From an uncultured Rubrobacteraceae bacterium (GTDB lineage: Bacteria; Actinomycetota; Rubrobacteria; Rubrobacterales; Rubrobacteraceae), in contig CADCVI010000025.1 of NCBI GenBank assembly GCA_902806105.1, positions 1 through 16,867 on the forward strand: a stretch of DNA of 16,867 nucleotides, read 5' to 3'. Shown here in pieces: positions 1-7,105 of the stretch (the stretch's first letter is position 1; each line of letters opens with the position of its first letter). Under the pieces are notes generated by a model that worked only from the letters and a program-made list of their open reading frames with translations, made no database searches and was not told the origin of the DNA. Position numbers and translations under genes: made by a program.

Positions 1-1
1 C

Positions 2-295
2 GCCACCGACGAGCACGAGCGCAGGATGGAGTGGGGCGCCGAGTCGGAGCGGGACTACTCCGGCTGGCTCACCGTCGGAAACCGCGGCGAGGGCGGCAGC
101 GAGGTAGTGGTCCACCTCTCTTTTGGCGAGCGCTCCGTGGAGGACGACATCCAGGAAGGGGCTCCGGCCGATCGTGACCCGGTGGAGGAGGGAATCGACG
201 CGACCCTCGAATCCATCAGGCGACAGATAGAAGAGGGCGCGGGCAAGGTCCAGCCCCCGACCCCGCCCGAAGGTTCGCAGCCGCCTCAGAACTGA
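2..295 (+). CDS. SRPBCC-like protein, C-terminal end (5' end outside window)
   Basis: The reading frame is open from base 2 to a TGA at 293-295, so only about 97 C-terminal residues are visible. The run ERDYSGWLTV, then a beta-strand-like stretch (EVVVHLSF), then an amphipathic helix (IDATLESIRRQIEEG), resembles the last strands and long C-terminal helix of SRPBCC/polyketide-cyclase-like ligand-binding folds. After the helix comes a Pro/Gln-rich tail (PPTPPEGSQPPQN), probably disordered. The first visible ATG, at 26, lies inside the frame and is probably not the start. The family call is an inference from fold pattern only; no ligand or reaction can be given. Confidence 0.5.
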   Translation, partial: ATDEHERRMEWGAESERDYSGWLTVGNRGEGGSEVVVHLSFGERSVEDDIQEGAPADRDPVEEGIDATLESIRRQIEEGAGKVQPPTPPEGSQPPQN

Positions 296-513
296 CACAC
301 GCCCCCGGAGAGGGGCGAGTCTGCCGGCGCCCGTACAGGGTTCGATCCCTACCGACGATGGGGCAAACTCAGCCGGGGAGGGCTAAGGAGCAGGACCGTA
401 GTGCGTCCCTCCAACTTGCGGAGCGCGCTACGGGCTCGCCCGGTTTCCTCTTGCCTTCCAGGTGTGGAGGATGTGGCTCGATGTTCCCACGAGGTCTCAC
501 GTCTACGGCTGTC

Positions 514-557
514 GTAGCCCTTCCACGGGAGAAGGACCCGTGTCTGGCTACCTTTTT
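514..557 (+). terminator. Hairpin plus T-run, candidate plus-strand terminator
   Basis: Outer arms GTAGCC (514-519) and GGCTAC (546-551) enclose inner arms CACGGG (524-529) and CCCGTG (537-542). The plus strand then reads CTTTTT (552-557). It lies between convergent genes but 219 nt past the stop of the upstream plus-strand gene. The right arm overlaps the stop codon of the minus-strand response regulator, and the T-run encodes its Lys codon, so part of the signal could be coincidence. Confidence 0.5.
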
Positions 558-1246
558 ATCTCCACGAGGCCATGACGGACCGCGAAGACCAGGACCTGGA
601 GCCGCGACTGGACCTGGAGCTTGAGGAGGAGGCTTCTCAGGTGGCTGCGGACGGTCCCGACGCCGACGTAGAGCCTCTCGGCGATCTCCTGGTCGCTCAA
701 CCCTTCGGCGAGGGCCTGCAAGACCTCACGTTCCCGCGAGGTGAGGCGTTCGATAGCGAGGCGGGCCTCCTGATCCTCCTGGCGTTCGCGGCTCACCAGC
801 CGTATGGCAGCCGTGAACTCTTGCAGAGAGAGGAGTTTCTCCCCCGCGTACAGGCGGCGCAGGGACTCGACGACCTCCAGCGGGCTCGTAGACTTGTGCG
901 CGATGCCCATCGCGCCCGCCTCTATCGCGCGCGCAAGCTGGCTCGGGTCGGAGTGGGCGCTCAGGACGAGCGCGGCGGCGTTCGGCCGCGCGACGCGGAG
1001 GTCGGCTATAAGGTCCACCCCCGACCCGTCGGGCAGGTTCAGATCCACGAGCACCACGTCAACCGCCGGTTCCTTGCCCCGCAACATCTCGCGCGCCTCC
1101 GCCAGAGATCCCGCCTGGGCGACCACCTCGAGGTCCGGTTCGCGCTCCAACACTATCGCCAGGGGCAGGCGGAAGGAGGTGTGGTCGTCCACGAGCATGA
1201 CCCGTACCGGACCGGGGTCGTCCGCCCGGATCGCCTCCTCGTTCAT
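548..1246 (-). CDS. NarL/LuxR-family response regulator
   Basis: This 232-residue protein is a DNA-binding response regulator. The N-terminal receiver domain (about 14-132) has the acidic pair D20-D21, the phospho-acceptor D68 in VVLVDLNLPDG, the switch residue S96 and the conserved K118 (HKS). A LuxR/GerE helix-turn-helix follows (about 165-228), with the hallmark LTSREREVLQALAEGLSDQE and GTVRSHL. All residues needed for phosphorylation are present. The ATG overlaps the stop of the upstream kinase gene as ATGA, which indicates translational coupling and a cognate pair. It probably regulates transcription after phosphorylation by that kinase; the target genes cannot be read from the sequence. 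It is the last gene of the apparent operon. Confidence 0.93.
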   Translation of the reverse strand: MNEEAIRADDPGPVRVMLVDDHTSFRLPLAIVLEREPDLEVVAQAGSLAEAREMLRGKEPAVDVVLVDLNLPDGSGVDLIADLRVARPNAAALVLSAHSDPSQLARAIEAGAMGIAHKSTSPLEVVESLRRLYAGEKLLSLQEFTAAIRLVSRERQEDQEARLAIERLTSREREVLQALAEGLSDQEIAERLYVGVGTVRSHLRSLLLKLQVQSRLQVLVFAVRHGLVEIKR

Positions 1247-2976
1247 CGCGCCGCTGCCATCAGGTCGAACCCGAAGACGGACCCTTCCCCGGGCCGGGTG
1301 TCCACCGTCAGCTCTCCGCCGTGCGCCCGGACTATCCGCCGGGAGAGGTAGAGGCCGAGGCCCGCCCCAGGTACCTGCTTGTCGCGCGCGTCGCGGCCCC
1401 GCCCGAACTTCTCGAAGATCAGGGGCACGTCCCCCGGATGGATGCCCGAACCCTGGTCGGCGACCTCGATGCGGACGCGGCCCGACCCATCACTCGCTGC
1501 CCGCAGCTCTATGAGTCCGCCGTCCGGGGAGTACTTGGCGGCGTTGGAGAGCAGGTTTCGGAGAACCTGGCCGATGCGCTTTGCATCAGCCAGCACCCGC
1601 TCGCTCGTCTCGAAGCCGCCCCCGGATACCACGCACACCGGGTGGTGGCCGGGGAGGGAGTCCGCGTACGCCTTCGCGTCGGCAAGCAGGGCTTTCAGGG
1701 GCAGCGGCTCCAGCTCGACCTCGAAGTCGTCGCGCTCGACCGCGGCGGCGGTCCGCACGTCGGCGACGAGCGCGTTGAGGTTGGAGATCTCCTTGTCTAT
1801 CGCCGCGGTGGCGTATTCGCGGATATCGGGGTCCTTCCCCTCGACCCCGAGCACCTCGTTCAGCCAGCGTATAGCCGTGATCGGACGGTCCAGCTCGTGG
1901 GCGACCATCGCGCTGAAGTCGGCCCTCAGGGTGACGAGCTCGGCAAGATGCCGGTTCCGGTCACGCTCGGTGGCGAGCAGCGCGCTCCGCTCCGCCGCGA
2001 GCGCCGTCCGCTCGGAGGCGATCCGCCGCAACTCGACGATGCCACCGACGGCCACCACGAGCGCGAACCCGAAACGCAGGAGATCCGAGGTAGAAAGCAC
2101 CCCGAGGCCGTAGACCGTCGGCCACATGTACTCGTGCAGGATCGAACCGGCCAAAAGGATCATCGCGAAGAGCACCCAGCTCCGCAGGAGCCCGCGCTGG
2201 TTGTGCCGGAAGGTTCCTACCACGGCCGCTATCGCCAGCACCAGCGGCAGCGTCGAGAGCGCCCAGTGCCAGGGCGTGAGCCAGCCGAAGTACATGCCGA
2301 GCTCCACGACCTCCTCCGCGCCCTCGGCCCGGGTCAACGGCGGCATCCAGGACTCCCCGTCGAGCATCTCGAAGACCAGGAGGTACCCCACGACCGGCAC
2401 GGCGGCGAGGGCGCCCAGCGCTACCCGCGCGGGTCTTCGCGGCTGGGCCTCGGGGAGCAGCCCGATCGCGAAGAGCGCGCACGCGACGGTCCGGGTGGTC
2501 AAGCTCTCGTAGAGAGACTCGTTCAGCTCGGGTGGGTCGTCCTGTAGCATCGGCTCGACGTAACCGAAGGTCAGGTGCCCGAGGCCCAGGACCACGAGCC
2601 CGGCCGCTACCCAACCCATGCGCCAGCCCTCCCGCTCCGCGAGGAACAGGGCGAGCACCAGCGCGGCGAAGAGCCGGGTCAGCGCCGAGGCCGCCTCCTC
2701 GCTGCTGTGAAGCTTGTCCGGTACGAGCACCGCGAGCCCGGCCCCTCCCGTGAACAGGCTCACCACGGCCGACAAAACGATAAATCCCACGAGCACCGCC
2801 AGGACCACGACGCCGCGACGGCCCCCGGGGAACCCCCCGAACCGTGGGCGTCGGCCCGTCGCTACCGTCCCTGCACGCTCGCCCGCATCGGGCCGAGCGG
2901 GGCCCGTTCCATCGACGTAGTCGCTCCTCAGTGGTTGCGCGAAGCTATCTACCCACCGTCCCATCTGGCCTCGCAT
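1243..2976 (-). CDS. Membrane sensor histidine kinase with multi-helix N-terminal domain
   Basis: This 577-residue protein has a polar N-terminus (1-55), then about eight hydrophobic helices (roughly 56-76, 102-114, 122-140, 163-175, 186-202, 237-256, 265-281, 298-316). A short charged, possibly coiled-coil linker (318-350) leads to the kinase core. The HisKA H-box is FSAMVAHELDRP with H360 as phospho-acceptor. The HATPase domain shows the N-box (LRNLLSNAAKYSP, 472-484), G1 (DQGSG, 507-511), F-box (FEKFGRG) and G2 (GAGLGLYL, 537-544). No periplasmic PAS/Cache domain is evident, so the signal is probably sensed in or at the membrane. It is coupled by a 4-nt overlap to the response regulator and lies 38 nt after the receiver-like gene. 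A second in-frame ATG at 2964 is an alternative start. The kinase call is secure; the ligand is unknown. Confidence 0.92.
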   Translation of the reverse strand: MRGQMGRWVDSFAQPLRSDYVDGTGPARPDAGERAGTVATGRRPRFGGFPGGRRGVVVLAVLVGFIVLSAVVSLFTGGAGLAVLVPDKLHSSEEAASALTRLFAALVLALFLAEREGWRMGWVAAGLVVLGLGHLTFGYVEPMLQDDPPELNESLYESLTTRTVACALFAIGLLPEAQPRRPARVALGALAAVPVVGYLLVFEMLDGESWMPPLTRAEGAEEVVELGMYFGWLTPWHWALSTLPLVLAIAAVVGTFRHNQRGLLRSWVLFAMILLAGSILHEYMWPTVYGLGVLSTSDLLRFGFALVVAVGGIVELRRIASERTALAAERSALLATERDRNRHLAELVTLRADFSAMVAHELDRPITAIRWLNEVLGVEGKDPDIREYATAAIDKEISNLNALVADVRTAAAVERDDFEVELEPLPLKALLADAKAYADSLPGHHPVCVVSGGGFETSERVLADAKRIGQVLRNLLSNAAKYSPDGGLIELRAASDGSGRVRIEVADQGSGIHPGDVPLIFEKFGRGRDARDKQVPGAGLGLYLSRRIVRAHGGELTVDTRPGEGSVFGFDLMAAAR

Positions 2977-3014
2977 AATATCCTACGCTGCGTGAAGTCT
3001 CAGCGGCACCCCGT

Positions 3015-3455
3015 TCAGCGTGGGGTCTTGGCGACGGCCGTGCAGTAGTCCACTACCGAGAGCAGATCTGCTAACTCGACCGCTTCCACCTCGGAGCAGC
3101 GGCCTTCGAGGATGATCCTCGCCTCCGGTCTCTCGTAGGGTCGGTACTCGACCCATCCAAACCTCCCGTATCCGGCCTCCGTAGTTTCGGGCACGCTGCA
3201 GATCACCAGCGCCGGCTCCAGGCGTGAGATCTCCCCCAAAAGGTCGACGGGTTCGACGACGGTTACCTCCACGCATGGCCGAAGAATCTGCAGGGCGTCG
3301 CCGATGGTCTCCCTGTACGCGCGAGGTTCGACGGATATCAGGATCCTCGGTCGCTTCGCCGTAGGACGGCCCTGCGTATCTGATTCGGCAATCGCGGCCA
3401 TTTGAGCCTTCCTTCTCTGCCTGGCGCGTTTTCGTGCCGCCTTGAGGGTAAGCAT
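3015..3455 (-). CDS. Receiver-like (pseudo-receiver) protein of unknown function
   Basis: The ATG at 3455 is chosen because GGAGGCGG lies just upstream; a TTG at 3497 would add 14 residues without a better ribosome site. The product is 146 residues. The first 35 are very basic (AARKRARQRRKAQ). From PRILISVEPRAYRETIGDAL onward it follows the beta-alpha pattern of response-regulator receivers (first strand RILISV, helix, second strand VEVTVVEP, third strand ALVICSVPE). The acidic pair after the first strand is missing, and the place of the phospho-acceptor Asp reads CSVP, so it should not be phosphorylated in the usual way. It is on the same strand as the kinase and regulator, 38 nt upstream, which suggests a role in that pathway. 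The fold assignment is an inference from pattern, not from a recognised family. Confidence 0.65.
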   Translation of the reverse strand: MLTLKAARKRARQRRKAQMAAIAESDTQGRPTAKRPRILISVEPRAYRETIGDALQILRPCVEVTVVEPVDLLGEISRLEPALVICSVPETTEAGYGRFGWVEYRPYERPEARIILEGRCSEVEAVELADLLSVVDYCTAVAKTPR

Positions 3456-3527
3456 TTCCGCCTCCGGTCTCGCCCCAGATCGTTGCGTATGTAACAACCA
3501 ATCATGAGGGACGTGCGCCGTCGACGC

Positions 3528-3545
3528 TTCTTCAATTTTGAAGAA
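3528..3545. promoter_or_regulatory. 18-bp palindrome, candidate operator
   Basis: TTCTTCAATTTTGAAGAA has perfect 8-bp arms (TTCTTCAA/TTGAAGAA) around a 2-nt centre. It is strikingly AT-rich against its GC-rich surroundings. It lies about 73 nt upstream of the ATG of the receiver-like gene, a suitable place for a dimeric regulator to act on that operon. The 2-nt centre favours a DNA-level site over an RNA hairpin, although a 7-bp stem with a 4-nt loop is possible. The binding protein is unknown. Confidence 0.5.
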
Positions 3546-3861
3546 CTTTTCCTTACTCCAGATGGGCTAGAAGATGAACTAGGAGCAGGGCAACGGGGCC
3601 GAAAGGAAGACGCGAAGACGGGTTTCCGGCGCCGGAGGATTCGTCCGGCAACCCCTTGCTCCATCACGGATTGCGGCAACTCCCGGGATGGTGAAGCGGT
3701 TCGTGCCCAGATCGACGCGTGTCCGCTGCTCGTTGTTGGCACAGTATTCGTGCCGGAGGAGGGCGTGCCTGGCATCTGCGCGTCGAGGTGGCATGAGTAC
3801 GTGGCCTACGCCACGCGGGTGCTACACCGTCGCGCTGGCGAACGGGGGAGGACGGTGCATC

Positions 3862-3867
3862 TATAAT
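3862..3867 (+). promoter_or_regulatory. Consensus -10 box of a leaderless ggt promoter
   Basis: TATAAT matches the -10 consensus at all six positions. The A of the ggt ATG (3874) lies 7 nt after its last base, where transcription would be expected to start, so the mRNA would have almost no leader. No Shine-Dalgarno sequence precedes the ATG. I see no good -35 at 17 nt. Confidence 0.65.
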
Positions 3868-3873
3868 GCGGGC

Positions 3874-5454
3874 ATGGATTCGACCGGTCGTCCCGTCGCA
3901 GGAACCAGTTTCGCCGCCTCCGCCGGCACCCCCTATGCCGCCGCGGCGGCAGCCGAAATCTTCAGCGCCGGTGGAAACGCCGCCGATGCCGCGGTGGCGG
4001 CGGCGGCGGCGGTCGGCGTGACGGAGCCCCTCATGAGCAGCATCGGGGGGGGAGGCTTCGCCCTCGTCAGGGCGCCCGGCGAGGATGCGGAGCTTATCGA
4101 CTACTACGACTGCATGCCCGGGAAGGGCCTCCCCGCCTCCGCCTTCGGTGCCGGCGGCAGCCCGACCACCATGATCCTCAAGTACGGTGCGGGCGTGAGG
4201 TCCATCGTCGGTGCCGCGTCGTGCGCCGTGCCGGGCTCCTTGCGCGGGTGGGAGGCCCTGCTCCGTCGTCACGGCAGGCTAACCCTGCGCGAGACGCTCG
4301 CCCCGGCGGTCCGGCTCGCCCGCGACGGCTTCCTCCTGTGCAAGACCAGCGGCATGTGGTTCGAGGTCGCCTCGGAGGTGCTCCAGCTGACCGAAGAGAC
4401 GCGGAAGAACTTCTTTATAGGAGACCGCGTGTATCGCACGGGCGAGGAGGTGCGCTTCCCCGACCTCGCCGACACCCTCGAAGCGGTAGGGGAGGCCGGC
4501 GCGGGCCTCTTCTACGAGGGGGAGCTCGCGCGCCGCCTCTCCTCTTACATCCTGTCGATGGGCGGGATCATCACGGAGGAGGACCTCGCGACCTACGAGG
4601 CGGTAGTCCGTCGCCCGCTCTCCTTCGACTACCACGGTCGGGCCATACACACGAACGGACCGCCGTCGGCCGGCGGTCCTACGCTCGCCCAGATCCTGCG
4701 CGTCATCTCCGCCTACGACCTCGCCAACCTCCCCCGGGAGGAGCACGCGCACGTCCTCGCCAGCGCCATGAAGTACGCCCTGGAGGACCGGGAACGGGCC
4801 TACACCGAGCTCTCCGAAAACGCCCGCGTCGCCGAGAAGCTGACGGGCGAGGAGTACGCCGGGTCGCAGCGGGCGCGCATCTTTGGTCCGTCGGGGCCCG
4901 TCGGGACCGCGTTCGGCCATCCGCACACCACCCACCTCTCCTGCGTCGACGAGTCGGGCCTCGCCGTCTCCATAACCGCCAGCATGGGCTACGGCTCCGG
5001 CATCGTCGTCCCGGGCACCGGCATCCCGATGGGGAACACCCTGGGCGAGCCCGAGCTCAACCCCAGGGGCTTCCACGCCCTCCAGCCCGGTGAGCGTCTG
5101 ATCTCCAGCATGAGCCCGACGATAGTCTCGGATGGGGGAGGGGACGTGATCTCCCTCGGCTCCCCCGGCGCCTCCCGCATCCCCACCGCCATCGCTCAGG
5201 CTCTCGTAAACGTCGTGGACCTCGGGATGCCGCTCCAGAGCGCCGTGCTCGCCCCGCGCCTGCACGCCGAGGGCGACCTTTTCGCCTACGAGGCCGGCGC
5301 CAGAAAGCCCGACCTCTCCCTCTACGGCCGCGTCCTCGGCTACGACGAGCCCTCCATGTTCTTCGGCGCCGTCAATGCCGTTCGCCGGACCGAAGACGGC
5401 CTCTTCGAGGCCTCCGCCGACCCCCGCCGCTCCGGGGGCGTGGCCTTTGCTTAG
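3874..5454 (+). CDS. ggt: Gamma-glutamyltransferase (glutathione hydrolase family)
   Basis: This 526-residue Ntn-hydrolase of the gamma-glutamyltranspeptidase family cleaves or transfers gamma-glutamyl groups from glutathione and related compounds. The N-terminal part shows the family pattern AGGNAADAAVA and GGGGFALV. The autocleavage site is HTTHLS (351-356), with T352 the expected new N-terminal nucleophile of the small subunit. ISSMSPTI (410-417) and LGSPGASRIP (428-437) match the oxyanion and substrate pocket. The start at 3874 fits where family homology begins and the -10 box just upstream; an upstream in-frame extension to 3688 looks non-coding. No signal peptide is seen, unlike the periplasmic E. 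coli enzyme, so it may be cytoplasmic or have another gamma-glutamyl or acyl substrate. It overlaps the arginase gene by 8 nt. Confidence 0.93.
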   Translation: MDSTGRPVAGTSFAASAGTPYAAAAAAEIFSAGGNAADAAVAAAAAVGVTEPLMSSIGGGGFALVRAPGEDAELIDYYDCMPGKGLPASAFGAGGSPTTMILKYGAGVRSIVGAASCAVPGSLRGWEALLRRHGRLTLRETLAPAVRLARDGFLLCKTSGMWFEVASEVLQLTEETRKNFFIGDRVYRTGEEVRFPDLADTLEAVGEAGAGLFYEGELARRLSSYILSMGGIITEEDLATYEAVVRRPLSFDYHGRAIHTNGPPSAGGPTLAQILRVISAYDLANLPREEHAHVLASAMKYALEDRERAYTELSENARVAEKLTGEEYAGSQRARIFGPSGPVGTAFGHPHTTHLSCVDESGLAVSITASMGYGSGIVVPGTGIPMGNTLGEPELNPRGFHALQPGERLISSMSPTIVSDGGGDVISLGSPGASRIPTAIAQALVNVVDLGMPLQSAVLAPRLHAEGDLFAYEAGARKPDLSLYGRVLGYDEPSMFFGAVNAVRRTEDGLFEASADPRRSGGVAFA

Positions 5455-6385
5455 GGGCCTTCCGCCGGGCGAGGGCCCGCGCCGCCCCGTCGGCATCCTC
5501 GGCGTGCCCATGGACCTCGGCCAGGGAAGGCGCGGCGTGGACATGGGTCCGTCTGCTCTGCGCTACGCCCGCCTCGCCGGAGCTTTGGAGGATCTCGGCT
5601 ACCCCGTGGCGGACCTCGGCAACGTCGAGACCCCCATCCCGGAGATCGTCGAGGAGGCGAGGGGGACGAAACACGTCGGCGCCGTGCGGGCCGTCTGCGA
5701 GAAGGTCGCCGCCCGCGCCCGCGACATGGTCTCCGGCGGGCTGTTCCCGATCTTCCTGGGCGGGGATCACTCGGTCTCCATCGGCACCGTCGCCGGGGTG
5801 GCGGGCGCCTCCGGTGAGCGGACCGGCGTCCTCTGGGTCGACGCCCACGCCGACTTCAACATCCCCGAGACCAGCCCTTCGGGGAACGTCCACGGCATGC
5901 CGCTCGCGGTGCTCACCGGCCGCGGCCACCCCGACCTCGTCGGCGTCGGGGGGGACGGGGCGAGCATCCGCCCGGGCGACGCGGCGATCGTGGGCCTCCG
6001 CTCCGTCGACACCGAAGAGCGGCAGCTCCTCAAGGAGGCCGGGGTAAACGTCTACACGATGAAGGACGTCGACGCGTACGGCGCTGCCACGGTGATCCGT
6101 CGCGCCCTCCAGGACCTCTCGCACCTCGACCGCATCCACCTCTCCCTCGACCTCGACGTCGTGGACCCGGACGTCGCCCCCGGCGTCGGCACCCCGGTGA
6201 GGGGCGGCCTGACCTACCGGGAGGCGCACCTGATCATGGAGCTCGTGAACGAGGCGGGTATCGTGACCTCCCTCGACGTCGTGGAGATAAACCCCATCCT
6301 CGACGTAAGGAACGGCACCGCGGAGCTCGCCGTCGAGCTCGTCGGCAGCCTCATGGGACGCCAGATCATCAACTTCCCCCGCTGA
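5447..6385 (+). CDS. rocF: Arginase
   Basis: Arginase hydrolyses L-arginine to ornithine and urea using two Mn ions. The sequence closely follows bacillary Roc[21 protein letters not shown] at the N-terminus, metal-ligand motifs GGDHS, DAHADFN and [10 protein letters not shown], plus [20 protein letters not shown] and EINPILD. Conservation of MDLGQ and the DLDVVDP context favours arginase over agmatinase. I chose the TTG at 5447 (312 residues) because it begins just before the first conserved strand and overlaps the ggt stop by 8 nt, with a GGGGGCG stretch upstream. An ATG at 5375 would add a Pro-rich segment that looks like out-of-frame ggt. Coupling with ggt suggests joint amino-acid nitrogen scavenging. 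Confidence 0.92.
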   Translation: MLRGLPPGEGPRRPVGILGVPMDLGQGRRGVDMGPSALRYARLAGALEDLGYPVADLGNVETPIPEIVEEARGTKHVGAVRAVCEKVAARARDMVSGGLFPIFLGGDHSVSIGTVAGVAGASGERTGVLWVDAHADFNIPETSPSGNVHGMPLAVLTGRGHPDLVGVGGDGASIRPGDAAIVGLRSVDTEERQLLKEAGVNVYTMKDVDAYGAATVIRRALQDLSHLDRIHLSLDLDVVDPDVAPGVGTPVRGGLTYREAHLIMELVNEAGIVTSLDVVEINPILDVRNGTAELAVELVGSLMGRQIINFPR

Positions 6386-6407
6386 TCAACGGGCGTGAGG
6401 GGAGCCC

Positions 6408-6965
6408 CTAGCGGTAGCAGGCCCCGGACTTCATCCGTGGATATTCCGAAGGACAGGTACCGTCCGGCATCATGGGTAGGGGACCGGCCTCGGGGCCGCC
6501 GGACTCCATCAGGCCGCCGCTGCTCGTGGAGAGTCCGCAGTCCTGAACCTCGTAGGTGTACTCGGCGCTGTCGGAGAGGATGCCGATGCGGTACGTGCCC
6601 GGGCCGGGCTCGTAGGTCGCGGTGGTCTGGTAAGACTGCGGGTCCTCGCCCCCGAATCCCCCGCCGTCGGTGGAGGTGGGCTGGATGGGCTCGCCGCTCT
6701 CATCCAGCGGGGCATAGGCGGTAGACCCCTCGGCCGTGGCCCCCTCGACCGATTCGAGAACCCGGAAGGTCTGGCCCGTGATCTGAAAGGGCTCGCTCTC
6801 TTGTGTGCCGCGGCCGTTGATCCTGGTGACCGTCGTACAATCCCCACCGTCTTCTTGTGCGATGGCGGCGCCACCGCCCGCCTCCCAGAACATCCAGAGC
6901 ACCCCCGCGCCCGAGATCAGAAACACGAGGACCAACACCCTGCGCTCCGAGCTTCCCCACAGCAT
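6408..6965 (-). CDS. Exported protein with C-terminal Cys module shared with its neighbour
   Basis: The ATG at 6965 gives 185 residues. Basic residues (SSERR) precede a hydrophobic helix (about residues 9-25) and then AAIAQED, which looks like a signal peptide or N-terminal anchor. The outer region (about 35-150) is rich in Gly, Ser, Thr and acidic residues. It contains a beta-like stretch (TYRIGILSDSAEYTYEVQDC) reminiscent of extracellular domains, and a Cys pair (GDC near the start, QDC near the end). The last 34 residues (LMESGGPEAGPLP, then CPSEYP and ACYR) match the tail of the adjacent gene at 22 of 34 positions. A GTG at 7031 would start only 14 nt after a terminator hairpin, so I reject it. 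The function is unknown; it converges with arginase, with 22 nt between the stops. Confidence 0.75.
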   Translation of the reverse strand: MLWGSSERRVLVLVFLISGAGVLWMFWEAGGGAAIAQEDGGDCTTVTRINGRGTQESEPFQITGQTFRVLESVEGATAEGSTAYAPLDESGEPIQPTSTDGGGFGGEDPQSYQTTATYEPGPGTYRIGILSDSAEYTYEVQDCGLSTSSGGLMESGGPEAGPLPMMPDGTCPSEYPRMKSGACYR

Positions 6966-7044
6966 CCTAGCCCCAACCCCTCCCCGAACCACCCGGAAGA
7001 TCCACCCGCGCGCCGCCAACGTCGCCACCACGCCCCGGAAACGC

Positions 7045-7083
7045 GGAAGCCCGGCGCGGTCGAACGACCCGCGCCGGGCTTCC
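7045..7083 (-). terminator. Strong hairpin terminator downstream of the exported-protein gene
   Basis: There are perfect 15-bp arms, GGAAGCCCGGCGCGG (7045-7059) and its complement (7069-7083), with a 9-nt loop. The hairpin starts 22 nt past the stop of the minus-strand gene at 7106. The minus-strand sequence after it is GCGTTTCC, so the U-tract is weak, but the stem is very stable. It implies that the next gene (6408-6965) has its own promoter. Confidence 0.75.
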
Positions 7084-7105
7084 GTCTCCTGCCTCTACCC
7101 TGAGC

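Larger units (their letters stand above)
3456..3873. other. 418-nt divergent intergenic region
   Basis: This gap separates the minus-strand signalling operon from plus-strand ggt. It holds an AT-rich 18-bp palindrome (3528-3545), a nested inverted-repeat structure (GGGTT 3620-3624 with AACCC 3650-3654, enclosing GCCGGA 3631-3636 and TCCGGC 3644-3649), and a consensus -10 box at 3862. A 120-codon plus-strand frame (3504-3866) shows no family features and lacks the strong third-position GC bias of the neighbouring genes, so I do not call it a gene. Confidence 0.6.

Noticed and set aside
338..360. tRNA 3'-end-like T-arm string
   Set aside because: The T-stem is only partly paired, no acceptor stem, anticodon arm or CCA is found, so it is not a tRNA gene; kept only as a possible remnant.
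2983..3501. 172-codon minus-strand frame overlapping the receiver-like gene
   Set aside because: Arg/Gly-rich shadow frame; the alternative frame has a ribosome site and receiver-like pattern.
3585..3700. Possible SAM or cobalamin riboswitch before ggt (GGCAACC-like strings)
   Set aside because: Only short strings match; the other conserved blocks of either class are absent and ggt seems to be transcribed from further downstream.
3504..3866. 120-codon plus-strand frame upstream of ggt
   Set aside because: No domain, weak third-position GC bias, Arg-rich shadow-like composition, and it crosses the operator palindrome and the ggt promoter.
5375..5446. ATG start for arginase at 5375
   Set aside because: Would overlap ggt by 80 nt, lacks a ribosome site, and adds a Pro-rich stretch with no similarity to arginases.
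4279..5544. Long minus-strand frame opposite ggt
   Set aside because: Antisense shadow of a clearly recognised enzyme in GC-rich DNA; no recognisable domain.
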